Assembly (NCBI RefSeq): GCF_013359695.1
Contig: NZ_JABFMU010000009.1
Span: forward strand, 76,537-140,536
Length of the DNA: 64,000 nt
Direction of reading: 5' to 3'
Source: Pseudomonas sp. C2B4
GTDB taxonomy: Bacteria; Pseudomonadota; Gammaproteobacteria; Pseudomonadales; Pseudomonadaceae
The notes beneath the pieces are model-generated. The model was given only the letters and a program-made list of their open reading frames with translations. It ran no database searches and was not told the origin of the DNA. The position numbers were made by a program, and so were the translations under genes. How positions within the stretch are numbered: the stretch's first letter is position 1; each line of letters opens with the position of its first letter. Positions 19,447-30,587 of this stretch are shown here, piece after piece.

Positions 19447-20268
19447 CTAAGGCTGAAACGCCCCGATAAAAATCGCCGGATCCACCCGAGCATCATTCAG
19501 GCTGACATTCCAGTGCATATGCGGTCCGGTCGCCCGGCCAGTGGCGCCGACCTTGCCAACCACCGCACCTCGAGCCAATTGCTGCCCAACTTTCACATCA
19601 ATCTTCGACATGTGGCAAAACATGCTGATGAAGCCCTGACCGTGGTCGACGAACACGGTATTACCGTTGAAGAAGTAATTGCCGATCAGGATCACCTTGC
19701 CCGTCGCTGGAGTCTTGATCGGCGTACCCGCTGGCACGGCGAAATCAAGGCCCGAGTGAGGATTGCGCTCTTCGCCATTGAAGAAACGACGCACGCCGAA
19801 CTTGCTCGACAACGGGCCGTTGACCGGTTTGTCCAACAGCAGGTTGCTCGGGGTGTTCGGACTGAATGTGCGGTAGGCGGCGATTTGCTCGGCGAGTTCA
19901 CGCTCGATGCGCTTGAGATTGTCCGGGTCAGGATTGACCTGCTGGGTGTTTTTCAGGGTGATGCGCTGTTCCGGGTATTTCTTGTTACCGACGGTGAACC
20001 CCAGGCTGCGACCGCCGCTGCTGATGGACTGGGCCCCCGGCTTCACCGTCAGCGGCACGCCGACAATCGCCAGCCAGTTGTTCTGTTCTTTGACGACCAA
20101 TACCGGTTTGCCCTGATAGCTGGCCTTCGGCGCTTGCGCGGCGGCGCCAAGGTCCACCACGGCCACGCCGCCCGGCACGGGTTTGTTCAACAGGCGCGTG
20201 ATGTAACTGTCGGCGTGGGCGTTGAACGTCAGGCACAACAACAGCAGCGAAGCTAAAAGGCGCGGCAT
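19447..20268 (-). CDS. M23-family peptidase, secreted
   Basis: A 273-residue LytM/M23 zinc metallopeptidase that likely cleaves peptidoglycan cross-bridges or acts as an amidase activator in the periplasm. The signal peptide MPRLLASLLLLCLTFNAHA ends at an AXA site. The catalytic domain has NPHSGLDFAVPAGTPI with the HxxxD zinc pair and GPHMHWNVSLND with the HxH motif, so the active site appears complete. The gene starts 3 bp after xseA on the same strand and is probably co-transcribed. Confidence 0.92.
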   Translation of the reverse strand: MPRLLASLLLLCLTFNAHADSYITRLLNKPVPGGVAVVDLGAAAQAPKASYQGKPVLVVKEQNNWLAIVGVPLTVKPGAQSISSGGRSLGFTVGNKKYPEQRITLKNTQQVNPDPDNLKRIERELAEQIAAYRTFSPNTPSNLLLDKPVNGPLSSKFGVRRFFNGEERNPHSGLDFAVPAGTPIKTPATGKVILIGNYFFNGNTVFVDHGQGFISMFCHMSKIDVKVGQQLARGAVVGKVGATGRATGPHMHWNVSLNDARVDPAIFIGAFQP

Positions 20269-20271
20269 GGA

Positions 20272-21651
20272 TCAATCCAGTAGAGAAAGGGTGACGGGTG
20301 TCAGGTGATTGTCTTCGACCCGCACTTGCAGTTCGCCTTCACCCAATTTGGCCTTCAGGCGCTGGCCAGTATGGGTTTGACTGGCGCTGCGGATCGCGTT
20401 GCCGCGCTCGTCCAGCAAAATGCTGTAGCCACGACCGAGGGTCGCCAGGGGACTGACCACATGCAGCGTCTGCATCTGGCTTTGCAGTTGCAGGCGACGA
20501 CTTTTCAAACCCTCGCGCATGGCCCGGGGCAAGCGTTCAGCGAGGCTGTCGAGGCGTTGGCGGAGCATCGCCAGTTGGCGGCCCGGATGCTGGCCGGCGA
20601 GACGGGTTTCCAAGCGGATCAGCCGTTCGCGGCGGGTGTTGAGGCTGCGTTCGAAGGCGCGACGCAGGCGCATGTCCAGGTCGTCCAGGCGTTGCGCTTG
20701 CTGACGCAGGCGTTCACCAGGATGACGCAGGCGGCGAGAGATGCCCTCCAGGCGCAGCCGATCACGCATCAGGCGGTCGCGCATGCGCATCACCAGTCGG
20801 CGATGCAGGCTCTCGACCCGGCGCACCAGATCGCTGGAATCCGGTGCCAGCAGTTCGGCGGCGGCAGAAGGCGTGGGGGCGCGAACGTCGGCGACGAAAT
20901 CGCTGATCGACACATCGGTTTCATGGCCGACGGCGCTGACGATCGGCGTCACGCAGGCGTCCACGGCGCGGGCCACGGCTTCTTCGTTGAAGCACCAGAG
21001 GTCTTCCAGGGAGCCGCCGCCACGGGCCAGGATCAATGCATCGAAACCACGGGCATCTGCCAGTTTCAATGCGCGGACAATCTGCGCGGTGGCTTCGCGA
21101 CCCTGCACGGCGGTGGGAATCAGCGTCAACTGCACCTGCGGTGCGCGACGGCGGAACACACTGATGATGTCGCGGATGACTGCGCCGGTGGGCGAACTGA
21201 TGATGCCAATGCGTTGCGGATGCGCCGGCAGCGGAACTTTGCGCTCGGCACTGAACAGGCCTTCGGCGCTGAGCTTTTCCTTCAAGGCATCGAAGGCCAG
21301 GCGCAACGCGCCATCGCCGGCCGGCTCCACGGTGTCGAGGATCAGTTGGTAATCGCCGCGTCCTTCGAACAGCGAGACCTTGCCCCGCACCTTGACCGCC
21401 AGGCCGTCCTTCAGCGCCTGACGTACCCGTGCGGCGTTCTGCCGGAAGAGTGCGCATCGCACTTGGGCGCCGCTGTCCTTGAGGGTGAAATACACATGGC
21501 CGGATGCCGGGCGGGCGAGGTTGGAGATTTCGCCTTCGACCCAGATATTGCTGAACACGTCTTCAAGCAACACCCGCGCACGGCCGTTGAGCTGGCTGAC
21601 GGTCAGTACTTCGCGGTCCAGGCCGAGTCTTGCAAAGGGATCTTTAATCAT
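20272..21651 (-). CDS. xseA: Exodeoxyribonuclease VII large subunit
   Basis: A 459-residue subunit of the single-strand-specific exonuclease VII. The N-terminal OB-fold domain (about residues 15-110; NIWVEGEISNLARPASGHVYFTLKD) binds DNA. The catalytic region includes RIGIISSPTGAVIRDI and the D-x-x-x-x-x-R-G-G-G-S segment DALILARGGGSLEDLW, and a long coiled-coil region of LRRRLRH-type repeats follows. The small subunit gene xseB is not in the window, as is usual for Pseudomonas. Cytoplasmic. Confidence 0.96.
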   Translation of the reverse strand: MIKDPFARLGLDREVLTVSQLNGRARVLLEDVFSNIWVEGEISNLARPASGHVYFTLKDSGAQVRCALFRQNAARVRQALKDGLAVKVRGKVSLFEGRGDYQLILDTVEPAGDGALRLAFDALKEKLSAEGLFSAERKVPLPAHPQRIGIISSPTGAVIRDIISVFRRRAPQVQLTLIPTAVQGREATAQIVRALKLADARGFDALILARGGGSLEDLWCFNEEAVARAVDACVTPIVSAVGHETDVSISDFVADVRAPTPSAAAELLAPDSSDLVRRVESLHRRLVMRMRDRLMRDRLRLEGISRRLRHPGERLRQQAQRLDDLDMRLRRAFERSLNTRRERLIRLETRLAGQHPGRQLAMLRQRLDSLAERLPRAMREGLKSRRLQLQSQMQTLHVVSPLATLGRGYSILLDERGNAIRSASQTHTGQRLKAKLGEGELQVRVEDNHLTPVTLSLLD

Positions 21652-21707
21652 GGGACGCAGTTTAAAGGCATTCGATGATCAATCTCCATGAGTCCGCGCA
21701 AATCCCT

Positions 21708-21796
21708 TGTGGGAGCGAGCCTGCTCGCGAAAGCGTAGTGCCGGTCGCTGCAGTGTTGAAGGTTAATCCGTATTCGCGAGCAGGCTCGCTCCCACA
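21708..21796. repeat. REPIN (GTGGGAGCGAGCC class)
   Basis: TGTGGGAGCGAGCCTGCTCGCGA and its reverse complement enclose about 45 bp. It lies between the divergent xseA and the TSUP permease gene, so it separates two promoters. Confidence 0.9.
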
Positions 21797-21827
21797 GGGG
21801 TAAAGTCGTCGGCGGTATTCAAGGAAG

Positions 21828-22604
21828 ATGGGGGAATTGAACGTGCTTGAGTTGTTGAGCCAATGGCCCTTTGGCGCAGTGGACTGGCTGGTGATCGGGG
21901 CCGGCATCGCCCTGGCGTACATCGTGTTCGGCATCGCCGGGTTCGGTACGGCATTGGTGGCCGGGCCGATTCTTATCCTGTTCATACCATTGTCGAAAAT
22001 CGTGCCATTGCTGGTGCTGCTGGATTTCATCGCGGCGTTCGGCAATCTGCTGCCATCGCGAAAGGATGTGGCGAGGCCGGAGCTGTTGCGGCTGCTGCCT
22101 TGCATGGCGGTGGGGTGCACTCTGGGGGTGATTTTCCTCCTGAATCTGAAATCCGATTTGTTACTGCTGTTGATGGGGCTGTTTATCAGTGCCTACGCGA
22201 TTTACAGCCTGTGGATAAAGACCCGGCCGGCGCAACTGTCCTCCGGTTGGGCGTTGCCGATGGGCACCGTGGGCGGGATGTTCGGTGCGTTGTTTGGCAG
22301 TGGTGGTTTTTTGTATGCGATCTATCTGAACAGTCGACTACCCAAGGATGAAGCGCGGGCGACCCAAAGCGCGCTGATCAGTTGCAGCACGGTGGTGCGG
22401 TTGAGTCTGTTTGCTGTTGCGGGGGTGTACGCCGAGTTGCCTTTGCTGATGCTGGCGCTGTGCTTGCTGCCGGCCATGGCGCTGGGGCTCTGGGTCGGCC
22501 GGCGGTTGACCAGGCGTTTATCGCGCGAGGCCTTTGTGCGGTTGGTGACGTGGTTGGTGTTGGCGAGCGGGATTGCGTTGATTGGGCGCTACATGAGCAC
22601 CTGA
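21828..22604 (+). CDS. TSUP (TauE/SafE)-family membrane permease
   Basis: A 258-residue polytopic inner-membrane protein with about eight hydrophobic segments. WLVIGAGIALAYIVFGIAGFGTALVAGPIL near the N-terminus and the repeat-related GTVGGMFGALFGSGGFLYAIYLNSRL in the second half are characteristic of the two-domain TSUP fold. Relatives export sulfite, sulfoacetate or other organosulfur anions. No neighbour indicates the substrate. The ATG at 21828 follows GGAAGATGGGGG-like sequence; a GTG at 21843 is an alternative start. Confidence 0.85.
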   Translation: MGELNVLELLSQWPFGAVDWLVIGAGIALAYIVFGIAGFGTALVAGPILILFIPLSKIVPLLVLLDFIAAFGNLLPSRKDVARPELLRLLPCMAVGCTLGVIFLLNLKSDLLLLLMGLFISAYAIYSLWIKTRPAQLSSGWALPMGTVGGMFGALFGSGGFLYAIYLNSRLPKDEARATQSALISCSTVVRLSLFAVAGVYAELPLLMLALCLLPAMALGLWVGRRLTRRLSREAFVRLVTWLVLASGIALIGRYMST

Positions 22605-22635
22605 GCACCGAGGGTTTCCATCTGATGGGGACTTC

Positions 22636-22728
22636 TGTGGCGAGGGGATTTATCCCCGTTGGGCTGCGTAGCGGCCCCAAAAGATGGGACTGCTGCGCAG
22701 TCCAACGGGGATAAATCCCCTCGCCACA
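22636..22728. repeat. REPIN-like inverted repeat (GGGGATTTATCCCC class)
   Basis: TGTGGCGAGGGGATTTATCC and its reverse complement stand at the two ends, with GTTGGGCTGCG and CGCAGTCCAAC as inner arms. It belongs to a different family from the GTGGGAGCGAGCC repeats but has the same layout as the element at 47869-47985. It lies between the convergent TSUP gene and the 129-residue ORF. Confidence 0.85.
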
Positions 22729-22762
22729 AACCCTCAATAAAAGCGGCCCAATCCAACAGGCT

Positions 22763-23152
22763 TCAGTCGTTGTACTGACTCAACAACCGCTCAAGCCGCG
22801 CGCTGAGGCGGCGTTTGATTTCGGTTTCGATGTGGGGTGCGAAGTCGTCGATCACGTCTTGCATGATCAATTGCGCGGCGGCGCGCAGTTCGCTGTCGAG
22901 GTACAGCAAGGCGTCGGCGTTCTTGCTGGCGCTCGGCGCCGGTTCGGCGGCGGGCTTGGGAGGTGTCGGCTCGACGGTCAGCACAGGTTCGCTGACGGTG
23001 TCGAACAGCATGGGAATCTGTTCCTGGTCACCGGTTTCGACCGTGTCGGTCAGCAGCGGCGGTTGCAGGTTTTCATCGCCGAGCAATTGGCGGATCGACT
23101 CAAGGTCGTCCAGCAGTTGCGCAGGCTTTTGCAGCGGTTTTGGAGTGTCCAT
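22763..23152 (-). CDS. Conserved hypothetical protein downstream of holC
   Basis: A 129-residue acidic, probably soluble protein of unknown function. The N-terminal half is proline-rich (EPTPPKPAAEPAPSASK) and likely disordered; the C-terminal part is predicted helical and amphipathic: ELRAAAQLIMQDVIDDFAP then EIKRRLSARLERLL. It begins 8 bp after holC and shares its direction, so it is likely co-transcribed with holC and pepA. A link to the replisome is possible from position only. Confidence 0.75.
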   Translation of the reverse strand: MDTPKPLQKPAQLLDDLESIRQLLGDENLQPPLLTDTVETGDQEQIPMLFDTVSEPVLTVEPTPPKPAAEPAPSASKNADALLYLDSELRAAAQLIMQDVIDDFAPHIETEIKRRLSARLERLLSQYND

Positions 23153-23160
23153 CGGAATGC

Positions 23161-23589
23161 TCAGAGTCGCTGTAAACGGTGATCTTGCAGAGGATAGCCC
23201 TGTTCGCGGTAGAAACGGAAACTCTCCCGCGCGGCCTGGCGGATCACCGGGTCCTCGACCACCACTTCCGCCACGCGGGCGAAGCGTTGGGCAAATGCCG
23301 GGATCTTCAGGTCGAGGTTGACCAGCAAATCCTGGTGTTGACCGCAGTCATCGCCAACACCCAGCACGATCAAGCTGTCCGGTTCGCTTTCGGCGGGACC
23401 GTGGGGCACGAAGCTTTCGCCCTTGAACGCCCACAGGCGTGCATCGAGATCGTCGCGCTGGGCGGCATCGCTGCAGTGCAGGTAGACGCGGTGGCCCATG
23501 CGCCAGGCTTTTTCGGTGAGCTTGCAGGCGAAATCCAGGCGTGCCGAAGGATCGGCGCTGGGCAGGATATAAAAGTCGACTTTGGTCAT
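23161..23589 (-). CDS. holC: DNA polymerase III subunit chi
   Basis: A 142-residue protein. In E. coli chi forms a complex with psi and links the clamp loader to single-strand-binding protein. KVDFYILPSADPSARLDFACKLTEKAWRMGHRVYLHC at the N-terminus and LINLGVGDD-like text (LIVLGVGDDCGQH) later are typical. It is between pepA and a small hypothetical gene on the minus strand, the usual pepA-holC order. A 10-bp stem-loop lies just upstream. Confidence 0.95.
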   Translation of the reverse strand: MTKVDFYILPSADPSARLDFACKLTEKAWRMGHRVYLHCSDAAQRDDLDARLWAFKGESFVPHGPAESEPDSLIVLGVGDDCGQHQDLLVNLDLKIPAFAQRFARVAEVVVEDPVIRQAARESFRFYREQGYPLQDHRLQRL

Positions 23590-23608
23590 TGCGGTTCCTG
23601 AGCCTTGA

Positions 23609-23634
23609 ACGGCGTCGCCCGCAAGCGACGCCGT
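23609..23634 (-). promoter_or_regulatory. Perfect 10-bp stem-loop between pepA and holC
   Basis: ACGGCGTCGC and GCGACGCCGT pair around a 6-base loop, 15 bp after the pepA stop and 20 bp before the holC ATG on the minus strand. No T-tract follows. It may stabilise the upstream message or attenuate read-through into holC. Confidence 0.55.
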
Positions 23635-23649
23635 CCAGGTTCATCGGTT

Positions 23650-25257
<1,608 letters not shown>

Positions 25258-25290
25258 CTACCGGCGCCTGACAACCCTCGGGCGTACGAT

Positions 25291-25390
25291 TGTAGGAGCG
25301 AGCCTGCTTGCGAAGAACCCGAGACCGCCGCGGGGTTTCAGGCTTTGCGCGTTATCGTTGACGACCATCGCGAGCGAGCTCGCTCCTACA
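25291..25390. repeat. REPIN (GTAGGAGCGAGCC variant)
   Basis: TGTAGGAGCGAGCCTGCTTGCGA and a diverged partner ending CTCGCTCCTACA enclose an interior with CGCGGGGT and GTTATCGTTGACGACCATCG. The interior marks the same sub-group as the elements at 44540, 50659 and 53318. It lies between the divergent pepA and lptF. Confidence 0.88.
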
Positions 25391-25411
25391 GGCGTTTCCA
25401 TGCATTGCGCA

Positions 25412-25440
25412 GTGACAGGCGGACGCAATCACAGGATAAT
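25412..25440 (+). promoter_or_regulatory. Putative sigma-70 promoter of lptFG
   Basis: GTGACA (25412-25417) and GATAAT (25435-25440) each match the consensus at five of six positions and are 17 bp apart. The start point would be near 25447, about 85 bases before lptF. Confidence 0.6.
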
Positions 25441-25531
25441 GCGCCATCTTTTTCGGCAGCCCTGCCTTGCGGGCTGTCTGATGTGCTTGCTTGTTTGGCC
25501 GCCTTAGCCTGACAACCCTGGAGTGTCTGGT

Positions 25532-26650
25532 TTGATCGTCTTCCGTTATCTATCCCGCGAAGTCCTGTTGACCTTGAGCGCCGTCAGTGCCGTGTTGCTG
25601 GTCATCATCATGAGCGGACGTTTCATCAAGTACCTCGCGCAAGCAGCCTCGGGCCAACTGGATCCGGGTTCGCTGTTCCTGATCATGGGCTTTCGCCTGC
25701 CGGGCTTCCTGCAACTGATCCTGCCTCTGGGCCTGTTTCTCGGGATCCTGCTGGCCTACGGTCGCCTGTACCTCGAAAGTGAAATGACCGTGCTCTCGGC
25801 CACTGGCATGAGTCAGCAACGCCTGTTTCGCATGACGCTGTTCCCGGCCACACTGGTTGCACTGGTGGTTGCATGGTTGAGCCTGAGCCTGGCGCCACAA
25901 GGTGCCAATCAATTCCAGCTGCTGCTGAACAAGCAGGATGCCCTGACCGAGTTCGATACCCTGGAGCCAGGTCGTTTCCAGGCGCTGCGCGACGGTACCC
26001 GGGTGACGTATACCGAGCAGTTGTCGGATGACCGCATCAATCTGGGGGGCGTGTTCATTTCGCAAAAGAACGTCAGTTCCGACAAGAAAGACCGCGGGAT
26101 CTCTGTGCTGGTGGCAGAAAAGGGTCGTCAGGAAATTCGCCCTGACGGCAATCGCTACCTGATTCTCGACAACGGCTACCGTTATGACGGCAATCCGGGG
26201 CAAGCCGATTACCGGGCGATCAAGTACGAAGAATACGGCGTACTGCTGCCCAAACCCGATGTCAGTGATGAGGTGACCGATCGCGATGCCATGACCACCG
26301 CGTCCTTGCTGGGCAGCGATGACATCCGTTCCCGTACCGAGCTGCAATGGCGACTGTCTCTGCCGCTGCTGGTGTTCATCGTGACCTTGATGGCGGTGCC
26401 GCTGTCGCGGGTCAATCCGCGCCAGGGCCGTTTCCTCAAGCTGCTGCCGGCGATTCTTCTGTATATGGCTTACCTGACCATCCTGATTGCCGCTCGCGGC
26501 GCCCTCGAAAAGGGCAAGATTCCGCCGGCGCTGGGTCTGTGGTGGGTACACGGGATCTTCCTGGTCATTGGACTGGGCTTGCTCTACTGGGAACCGTTGC
26601 GCTTGAAGATGGCGAGTCGCCGCAGCGCGCTGGAGGTGGCCCGTGGTTAA
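25532..26650 (+). CDS. lptF: LPS export permease LptF
   Basis: A 372-residue inner-membrane subunit of the LptB2FG ABC transporter, which extracts LPS from the inner membrane. N-terminal helices (VLLTLSAVSAVLLVIIMSGRFIKYL), a periplasmic beta-jellyroll region (about residues 130-265) and C-terminal helices match the YjgP/YjgQ family. I prefer TTG at 25532 (LIVFRYLSREV) because CTGGAG at 25518-25523 is spaced 8 bases before it; a GTG at 25523 would overlap that site. It overlaps lptG by 8 bp. Confidence 0.93.
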   Translation: MIVFRYLSREVLLTLSAVSAVLLVIIMSGRFIKYLAQAASGQLDPGSLFLIMGFRLPGFLQLILPLGLFLGILLAYGRLYLESEMTVLSATGMSQQRLFRMTLFPATLVALVVAWLSLSLAPQGANQFQLLLNKQDALTEFDTLEPGRFQALRDGTRVTYTEQLSDDRINLGGVFISQKNVSSDKKDRGISVLVAEKGRQEIRPDGNRYLILDNGYRYDGNPGQADYRAIKYEEYGVLLPKPDVSDEVTDRDAMTTASLLGSDDIRSRTELQWRLSLPLLVFIVTLMAVPLSRVNPRQGRFLKLLPAILLYMAYLTILIAARGALEKGKIPPALGLWWVHGIFLVIGLGLLYWEPLRLKMASRRSALEVARG

Positions 26651-27704
26651 GCTCGACCGCTACATCGGTAGCAGTGTGTTCATGGCGATCCTGGCGGTGC
26701 TGGGGATTATTCTCGGCCTGGCGACCTTGTTCGCGTTTATCGACGAGATGGGCGAAGTCAGCGATACCTACACCCTGGTCGATATCCTGAGTTACGTCTT
26801 GCTGACCGCGCCGCGCCGGCTGTACGACATGCTGCCCATGGCGGCGCTGATCGGTTGCCTGATCGGTCTCGGCAGCCTGGCTAGCAACAGCGAGCTGACC
26901 ATCATGCGTGCAGCCGGGGTATCGGTCGGGCGGATCGTCTGGGCGGTGATGAAGCCGATGCTGGTGCTGATGGTGGTGGGGGTGTTGATCGGCGAGTACG
27001 TCGCGCCGGCTACGGAAAGCATCGCCCAGGCCAACCGTTCGCTGGCCCAGGGCAGTGGCGATGCGCAAAGCGCCAAGCACGGCCTGTGGCACCGTCAGGG
27101 CGACGAGTTCATTCACGTCAACTCCGTGCAACCCAACGGTTTGTTGTACGGCGTGACCCGTTATCGCTTCGATGATCAGCGGCACATGCTGTCGTCGAGC
27201 TTCGCCAAGCGTGCAGAGTTCGACAAGGATCACTGGCAGTTGAGCGATGTCACGACCACGGTGTTCCATGAAAAGAGCACCGAAGTGGTCAGCGCTCCGG
27301 TCGAGCGCTGGGACGTGGCGTTGAGCCCGCAATTGCTGAGTACGGTGGTCATGGCGCCTGAGTCACTGTCGATCAGTGGCCTGTGGGGGTACATCCACTA
27401 CCTGGCGGACCAGGGATTGAACAATGGCCGTTACTGGCTGGCATTTTGGGTCAAGGTGTTGCAGCCGCTGGTCACCGCTGCCCTGGTGCTGATGGCGATT
27501 TCCTTCATCTTTGGCCCACTGCGCTCCGTGACCCTCGGTCAGCGGGTATTTACCGGTGTGCTGGTGGGGTTCACCTTCCGCATCGCCCAGGATTTGCTCG
27601 GGCCTTCGAGCCTGGTGTTCGGTTTCTCGCCGCTGTTTGCGGTCCTGGTGCCGGCCAGTGTTTGTGCCCTGGCCGGCCTCTGGTTGTTGCGTCGCGCCGG
27701 TTGA
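26643..27704 (+). CDS. lptG: LPS export permease LptG
   Basis: A 353-residue partner of LptF in the LptB2FG transporter. The same layout is seen: N-terminal helices (FMAILAVLGIILGLATLFAFIDEMG), a periplasmic domain, and C-terminal helices with LVTAALVLMAISFIFGPLR. The start GTG at 26643 lies inside the last codons of lptF, so the two subunits are probably coupled for equal output. A strong terminator follows 28 bp after the stop. Confidence 0.95.
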   Translation: MVKLDRYIGSSVFMAILAVLGIILGLATLFAFIDEMGEVSDTYTLVDILSYVLLTAPRRLYDMLPMAALIGCLIGLGSLASNSELTIMRAAGVSVGRIVWAVMKPMLVLMVVGVLIGEYVAPATESIAQANRSLAQGSGDAQSAKHGLWHRQGDEFIHVNSVQPNGLLYGVTRYRFDDQRHMLSSSFAKRAEFDKDHWQLSDVTTTVFHEKSTEVVSAPVERWDVALSPQLLSTVVMAPESLSISGLWGYIHYLADQGLNNGRYWLAFWVKVLQPLVTAALVLMAISFIFGPLRSVTLGQRVFTGVLVGFTFRIAQDLLGPSSLVFGFSPLFAVLVPASVCALAGLWLLRRAG

Positions 27705-27732
27705 GGGCGGGGTTTTCCCGGTTTTTCGAGTC

Positions 27733-27768
27733 AAAAAAACGCCCCTGTCGCAAGACCGGGGCGTTTTT
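27733..27768. terminator. Terminator after lptG
   Basis: AAAAACGCCCC and GGGGCGTTTTT pair around about 12 bases, with A- and T-runs that would work in both directions. Confidence 0.9.
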
Positions 27769-27874
27769 GTACGTGCCGTCTGACCTGCGAACGTGACGCT
27801 TGCGCCGTGGATCAGGTACAATTCCCGGCTATTTTTCGGCGGGCTATGCCTGCAGCCTTTTTGAGTGTTGATCC

Positions 27875-29674
27875 GTGAGTGATTTGAGTCATATCCGCAA
27901 TTTCTCCATCATCGCCCACATTGACCATGGCAAGTCGACGCTGGCCGATCGTTTCATCCAGATGTGCGGCGGCCTGGCCGAGCGTGAAATGGAAGCCCAG
28001 GTACTGGACTCCATGGACCTTGAGCGTGAGCGCGGGATCACCATCAAGGCTCACAGCGTTACTCTCTATTACAAAGCCAAAGACGGTATCAACTACCAGC
28101 TCAACTTCATTGATACCCCCGGCCACGTTGACTTTACCTACGAAGTCAGCCGCTCGCTGGCGGCCTGTGAAGGTGCGCTTCTGGTGGTCGATGCCGGTCA
28201 GGGCGTGGAAGCACAGTCGGTTGCCAACTGCTACACGGCGATCGAGCAGGGCCTGGAAGTGATGCCGGTACTGAACAAGATCGACCTGCCGCAGGCCGAT
28301 CCGGACCGCGTCAAGGAAGAAATCGAAAAAATCATCGGCATCGATGCCACCGACGCGGTCACTTGCTCTGCCAAGACCGGTCTGGGCGTCGATGAAGTGC
28401 TCGAGCGCCTGGTGACCACCATTCCGGCGCCGACCGGTAACATCGAAGATCCGCTGCAAGCGTTGATCATCGACTCCTGGTTCGACAACTACCTGGGCGT
28501 TGTGTCCCTGGTGCGTGTGCGCCACGGTCGCGTGAAGAAGGGCGACAAGATCCTGGTCAAGTCCACCGGCAAGATCCACCTGGTGGACAGCGTCGGTGTC
28601 TTCAACCCGAAACACACCCCTACCGCCGACCTGAAGGCCGGTGAAGTGGGCTTCATCATCGCCAGCATCAAGGACATTCACGGTGCGCCAGTGGGCGATA
28701 CCCTGACCTTGAGCGCGACGCCGGACGTCGACGTGCTGCCGGGGTTCAAGCGCATCCAGCCGCAGGTTTACGCCGGCCTGTTCCCGGTCAGCTCCGACGA
28801 CTTCGAAGACTTCCGCGAGGCGCTGCAAAAGCTCACCCTCAACGACTCGTCGCTGCAATACACGCCGGAAAGCTCCGACGCTCTGGGCTTCGGCTTCCGA
28901 TGCGGCTTCCTCGGCATGCTGCACATGGAAATCATCCAGGAGCGCCTGGAGCGCGAATACAACCTGGACCTGATCACCACGGCGCCGACGGTAATCTTCG
29001 AATTGCTGCTCAAGACCGGTGAGACGATCTACGTCGATAACCCGTCCAAGCTGCCGGACCTGTCGGCCATCGAAGACATGCGCGAGCCGATCGTGCGCGC
29101 CAATATCCTTGTGCCGCAAGAGCACCTGGGTAACGTCATTACCCTGTGCATCGAAAAACGTGGCGTACAGGTCGATATGCTGTTCCTCGGCTCCCAGGTA
29201 CAAGTGACCTATGACCTGCCGATGAACGAAGTGGTGCTGGACTTCTTTGATCGCCTGAAATCCACCAGTCGCGGCTATGCTTCTCTGGACTACCATTTCG
29301 ATCGTTACCAATCGGCTAGCCTGGTGAAACTGGACGTGCTGATCAACGGTGACAAGGTCGACGCCCTGGCGCTGATCGTTCACCGTGACAACTCGCACTA
29401 CAAAGGTCGCCAGTTGACCGAGAAGATGAAAGACCTGATTCCGCGGCAGATGTTCGACGTGGCAATCCAGGCCGCCATTGGCGGTCAGATTGTGGCGCGT
29501 ACAACCGTCAAGGCACTCAGAAAGAACGTATTGGCCAAATGCTACGGCGGTGACGTCAGCCGTAAGAAAAAGCTGCTGGAAAAGCAAAAGGCCGGTAAAA
29601 AACGCATGAAACAGGTCGGTAACGTGGAAATTCCACAAGAAGCCTTCCTTGCCGTGCTCAGGTTGGATAGTTAG
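27875..29674 (+). CDS. lepA: Elongation factor 4 (LepA)
   Basis: A 599-residue translational GTPase that acts on stalled or initiating ribosomes. The P-loop [11 protein letters not shown] is near residue 12, switch II is [12 protein letters not shown], and [13 protein letters not shown] follows. The LepA-specific C-terminal domain is present and ends in a basic tail. The start is GTG at 27875. It is 5 bp before lepB, the standard pairing. A promoter-like stretch upstream (27819-27835) was not precise enough to call. Confidence 0.98.
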   Translation: MSDLSHIRNFSIIAHIDHGKSTLADRFIQMCGGLAEREMEAQVLDSMDLERERGITIKAHSVTLYYKAKDGINYQLNFIDTPGHVDFTYEVSRSLAACEGALLVVDAGQGVEAQSVANCYTAIEQGLEVMPVLNKIDLPQADPDRVKEEIEKIIGIDATDAVTCSAKTGLGVDEVLERLVTTIPAPTGNIEDPLQALIIDSWFDNYLGVVSLVRVRHGRVKKGDKILVKSTGKIHLVDSVGVFNPKHTPTADLKAGEVGFIIASIKDIHGAPVGDTLTLSATPDVDVLPGFKRIQPQVYAGLFPVSSDDFEDFREALQKLTLNDSSLQYTPESSDALGFGFRCGFLGMLHMEIIQERLEREYNLDLITTAPTVIFELLLKTGETIYVDNPSKLPDLSAIEDMREPIVRANILVPQEHLGNVITLCIEKRGVQVDMLFLGSQVQVTYDLPMNEVVLDFFDRLKSTSRGYASLDYHFDRYQSASLVKLDVLINGDKVDALALIVHRDNSHYKGRQLTEKMKDLIPRQMFDVAIQAAIGGQIVARTTVKALRKNVLAKCYGGDVSRKKKLLEKQKAGKKRMKQVGNVEIPQEAFLAVLRLDS

Positions 29675-29679
29675 GTCCT

Positions 29680-30534
29680 ATGTCACTAAATTTCCCGCTG
29701 TTGCTGGTCATCGCCGTGTTCGTCTGCGGCCTGTTGGCGTTGCTTGATGTGCTGTTCCTGGCGCCGCGTCGGCGGGCCGCCATTGCCTCCTATGAGGGCA
29801 GCGTCAGCCAGCCCGATATGGTGGTGGTCGAAAAGCTGAACAAGGAGCCGCTGCTTGTCGAGTACGGCAAGTCGTTCTTCCCGGTGCTGTTCATCGTGCT
29901 GGTGCTGCGTTCGTTTCTGGTGGAGCCGTTCCAGATCCCGTCCGGCTCGATGAAACCGACCCTGGATGTTGGCGACTTCATTCTGGTGAGCAAGTTTTCC
30001 TACGGAATCCGCTTGCCGGTGATCGACAAGAAGATCATCGAGGTTGGTGAGCCACAACGCGGCGATGTGATGGTGTTCCGTTATCCGAGCGACCCGAACG
30101 TCAACTACATCAAGCGTGTCGTTGGCCTGCCGGGCGATCAGGTTCGTTACACCGCCGACAAGCGCCTGTTCGTCAACGGTGAGTCGATCGCCGAGCAACT
30201 GGTCGGTTCCGAGCCGGGCACATTGGGCAGCGCCGAGCTCTACAAGGAAAAACTCGGTGTCGCCGAGCACCTGATCCGCAAGGAAATGAGTCGCTACCGC
30301 GCCACGCCGGACCGTACCTGGACCGTGCCAGCCGGGCACTACTTCATGATGGGCGACAACCGCGACAACTCGAACGACAGTCGCTACTGGGATGATCCGA
30401 GCATTCCCAAGGATCTGCTGGGCATGGTTCCCGACAAGAATATCGTCGGCAAGGCCTTTGCAGTCTGGATGAGCTGGCCGGAACCCAAACTCAGTCACCT
30501 GCCGAATTTCTCGCGGGTTGGCCTGATCCAGTAA
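29680..30534 (+). CDS. lepB: Signal peptidase I
   Basis: A 284-residue membrane serine protease that removes signal peptides. Two N-terminal membrane segments (residues about 4-28 and 66-80) precede the catalytic domain. The Ser/Lys dyad is S90 in QIPSGSMKPTL and K145 in VNYIKRVVGLPGD; the box GDNRDNSNDSRYW is near the end. It is co-transcribed with lepA, and a stem-loop and a tiny ORF separate it from rnc. Confidence 0.97.
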   Translation: MSLNFPLLLVIAVFVCGLLALLDVLFLAPRRRAAIASYEGSVSQPDMVVVEKLNKEPLLVEYGKSFFPVLFIVLVLRSFLVEPFQIPSGSMKPTLDVGDFILVSKFSYGIRLPVIDKKIIEVGEPQRGDVMVFRYPSDPNVNYIKRVVGLPGDQVRYTADKRLFVNGESIAEQLVGSEPGTLGSAELYKEKLGVAEHLIRKEMSRYRATPDRTWTVPAGHYFMMGDNRDNSNDSRYWDDPSIPKDLLGMVPDKNIVGKAFAVWMSWPEPKLSHLPNFSRVGLIQ

Positions 30535-30543
30535 TCAAACACG

Positions 30544-30564
30544 GCGCTGTTGAACACAGCGCCG
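30544..30564 (+). promoter_or_regulatory. Stem-loop upstream of rnc
   Basis: GGCGCTGT and ACAGCGCC pair around TGAAC, directly after the lepB stop. No T-tract follows, so it is not an obvious terminator. In E. coli, RNase III cuts a hairpin in its own leader; this hairpin could be a comparable processing site, which is inference. Confidence 0.5.
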
Positions 30565-30587
30565 AATGCATTTCTGGAGCCGGTACA

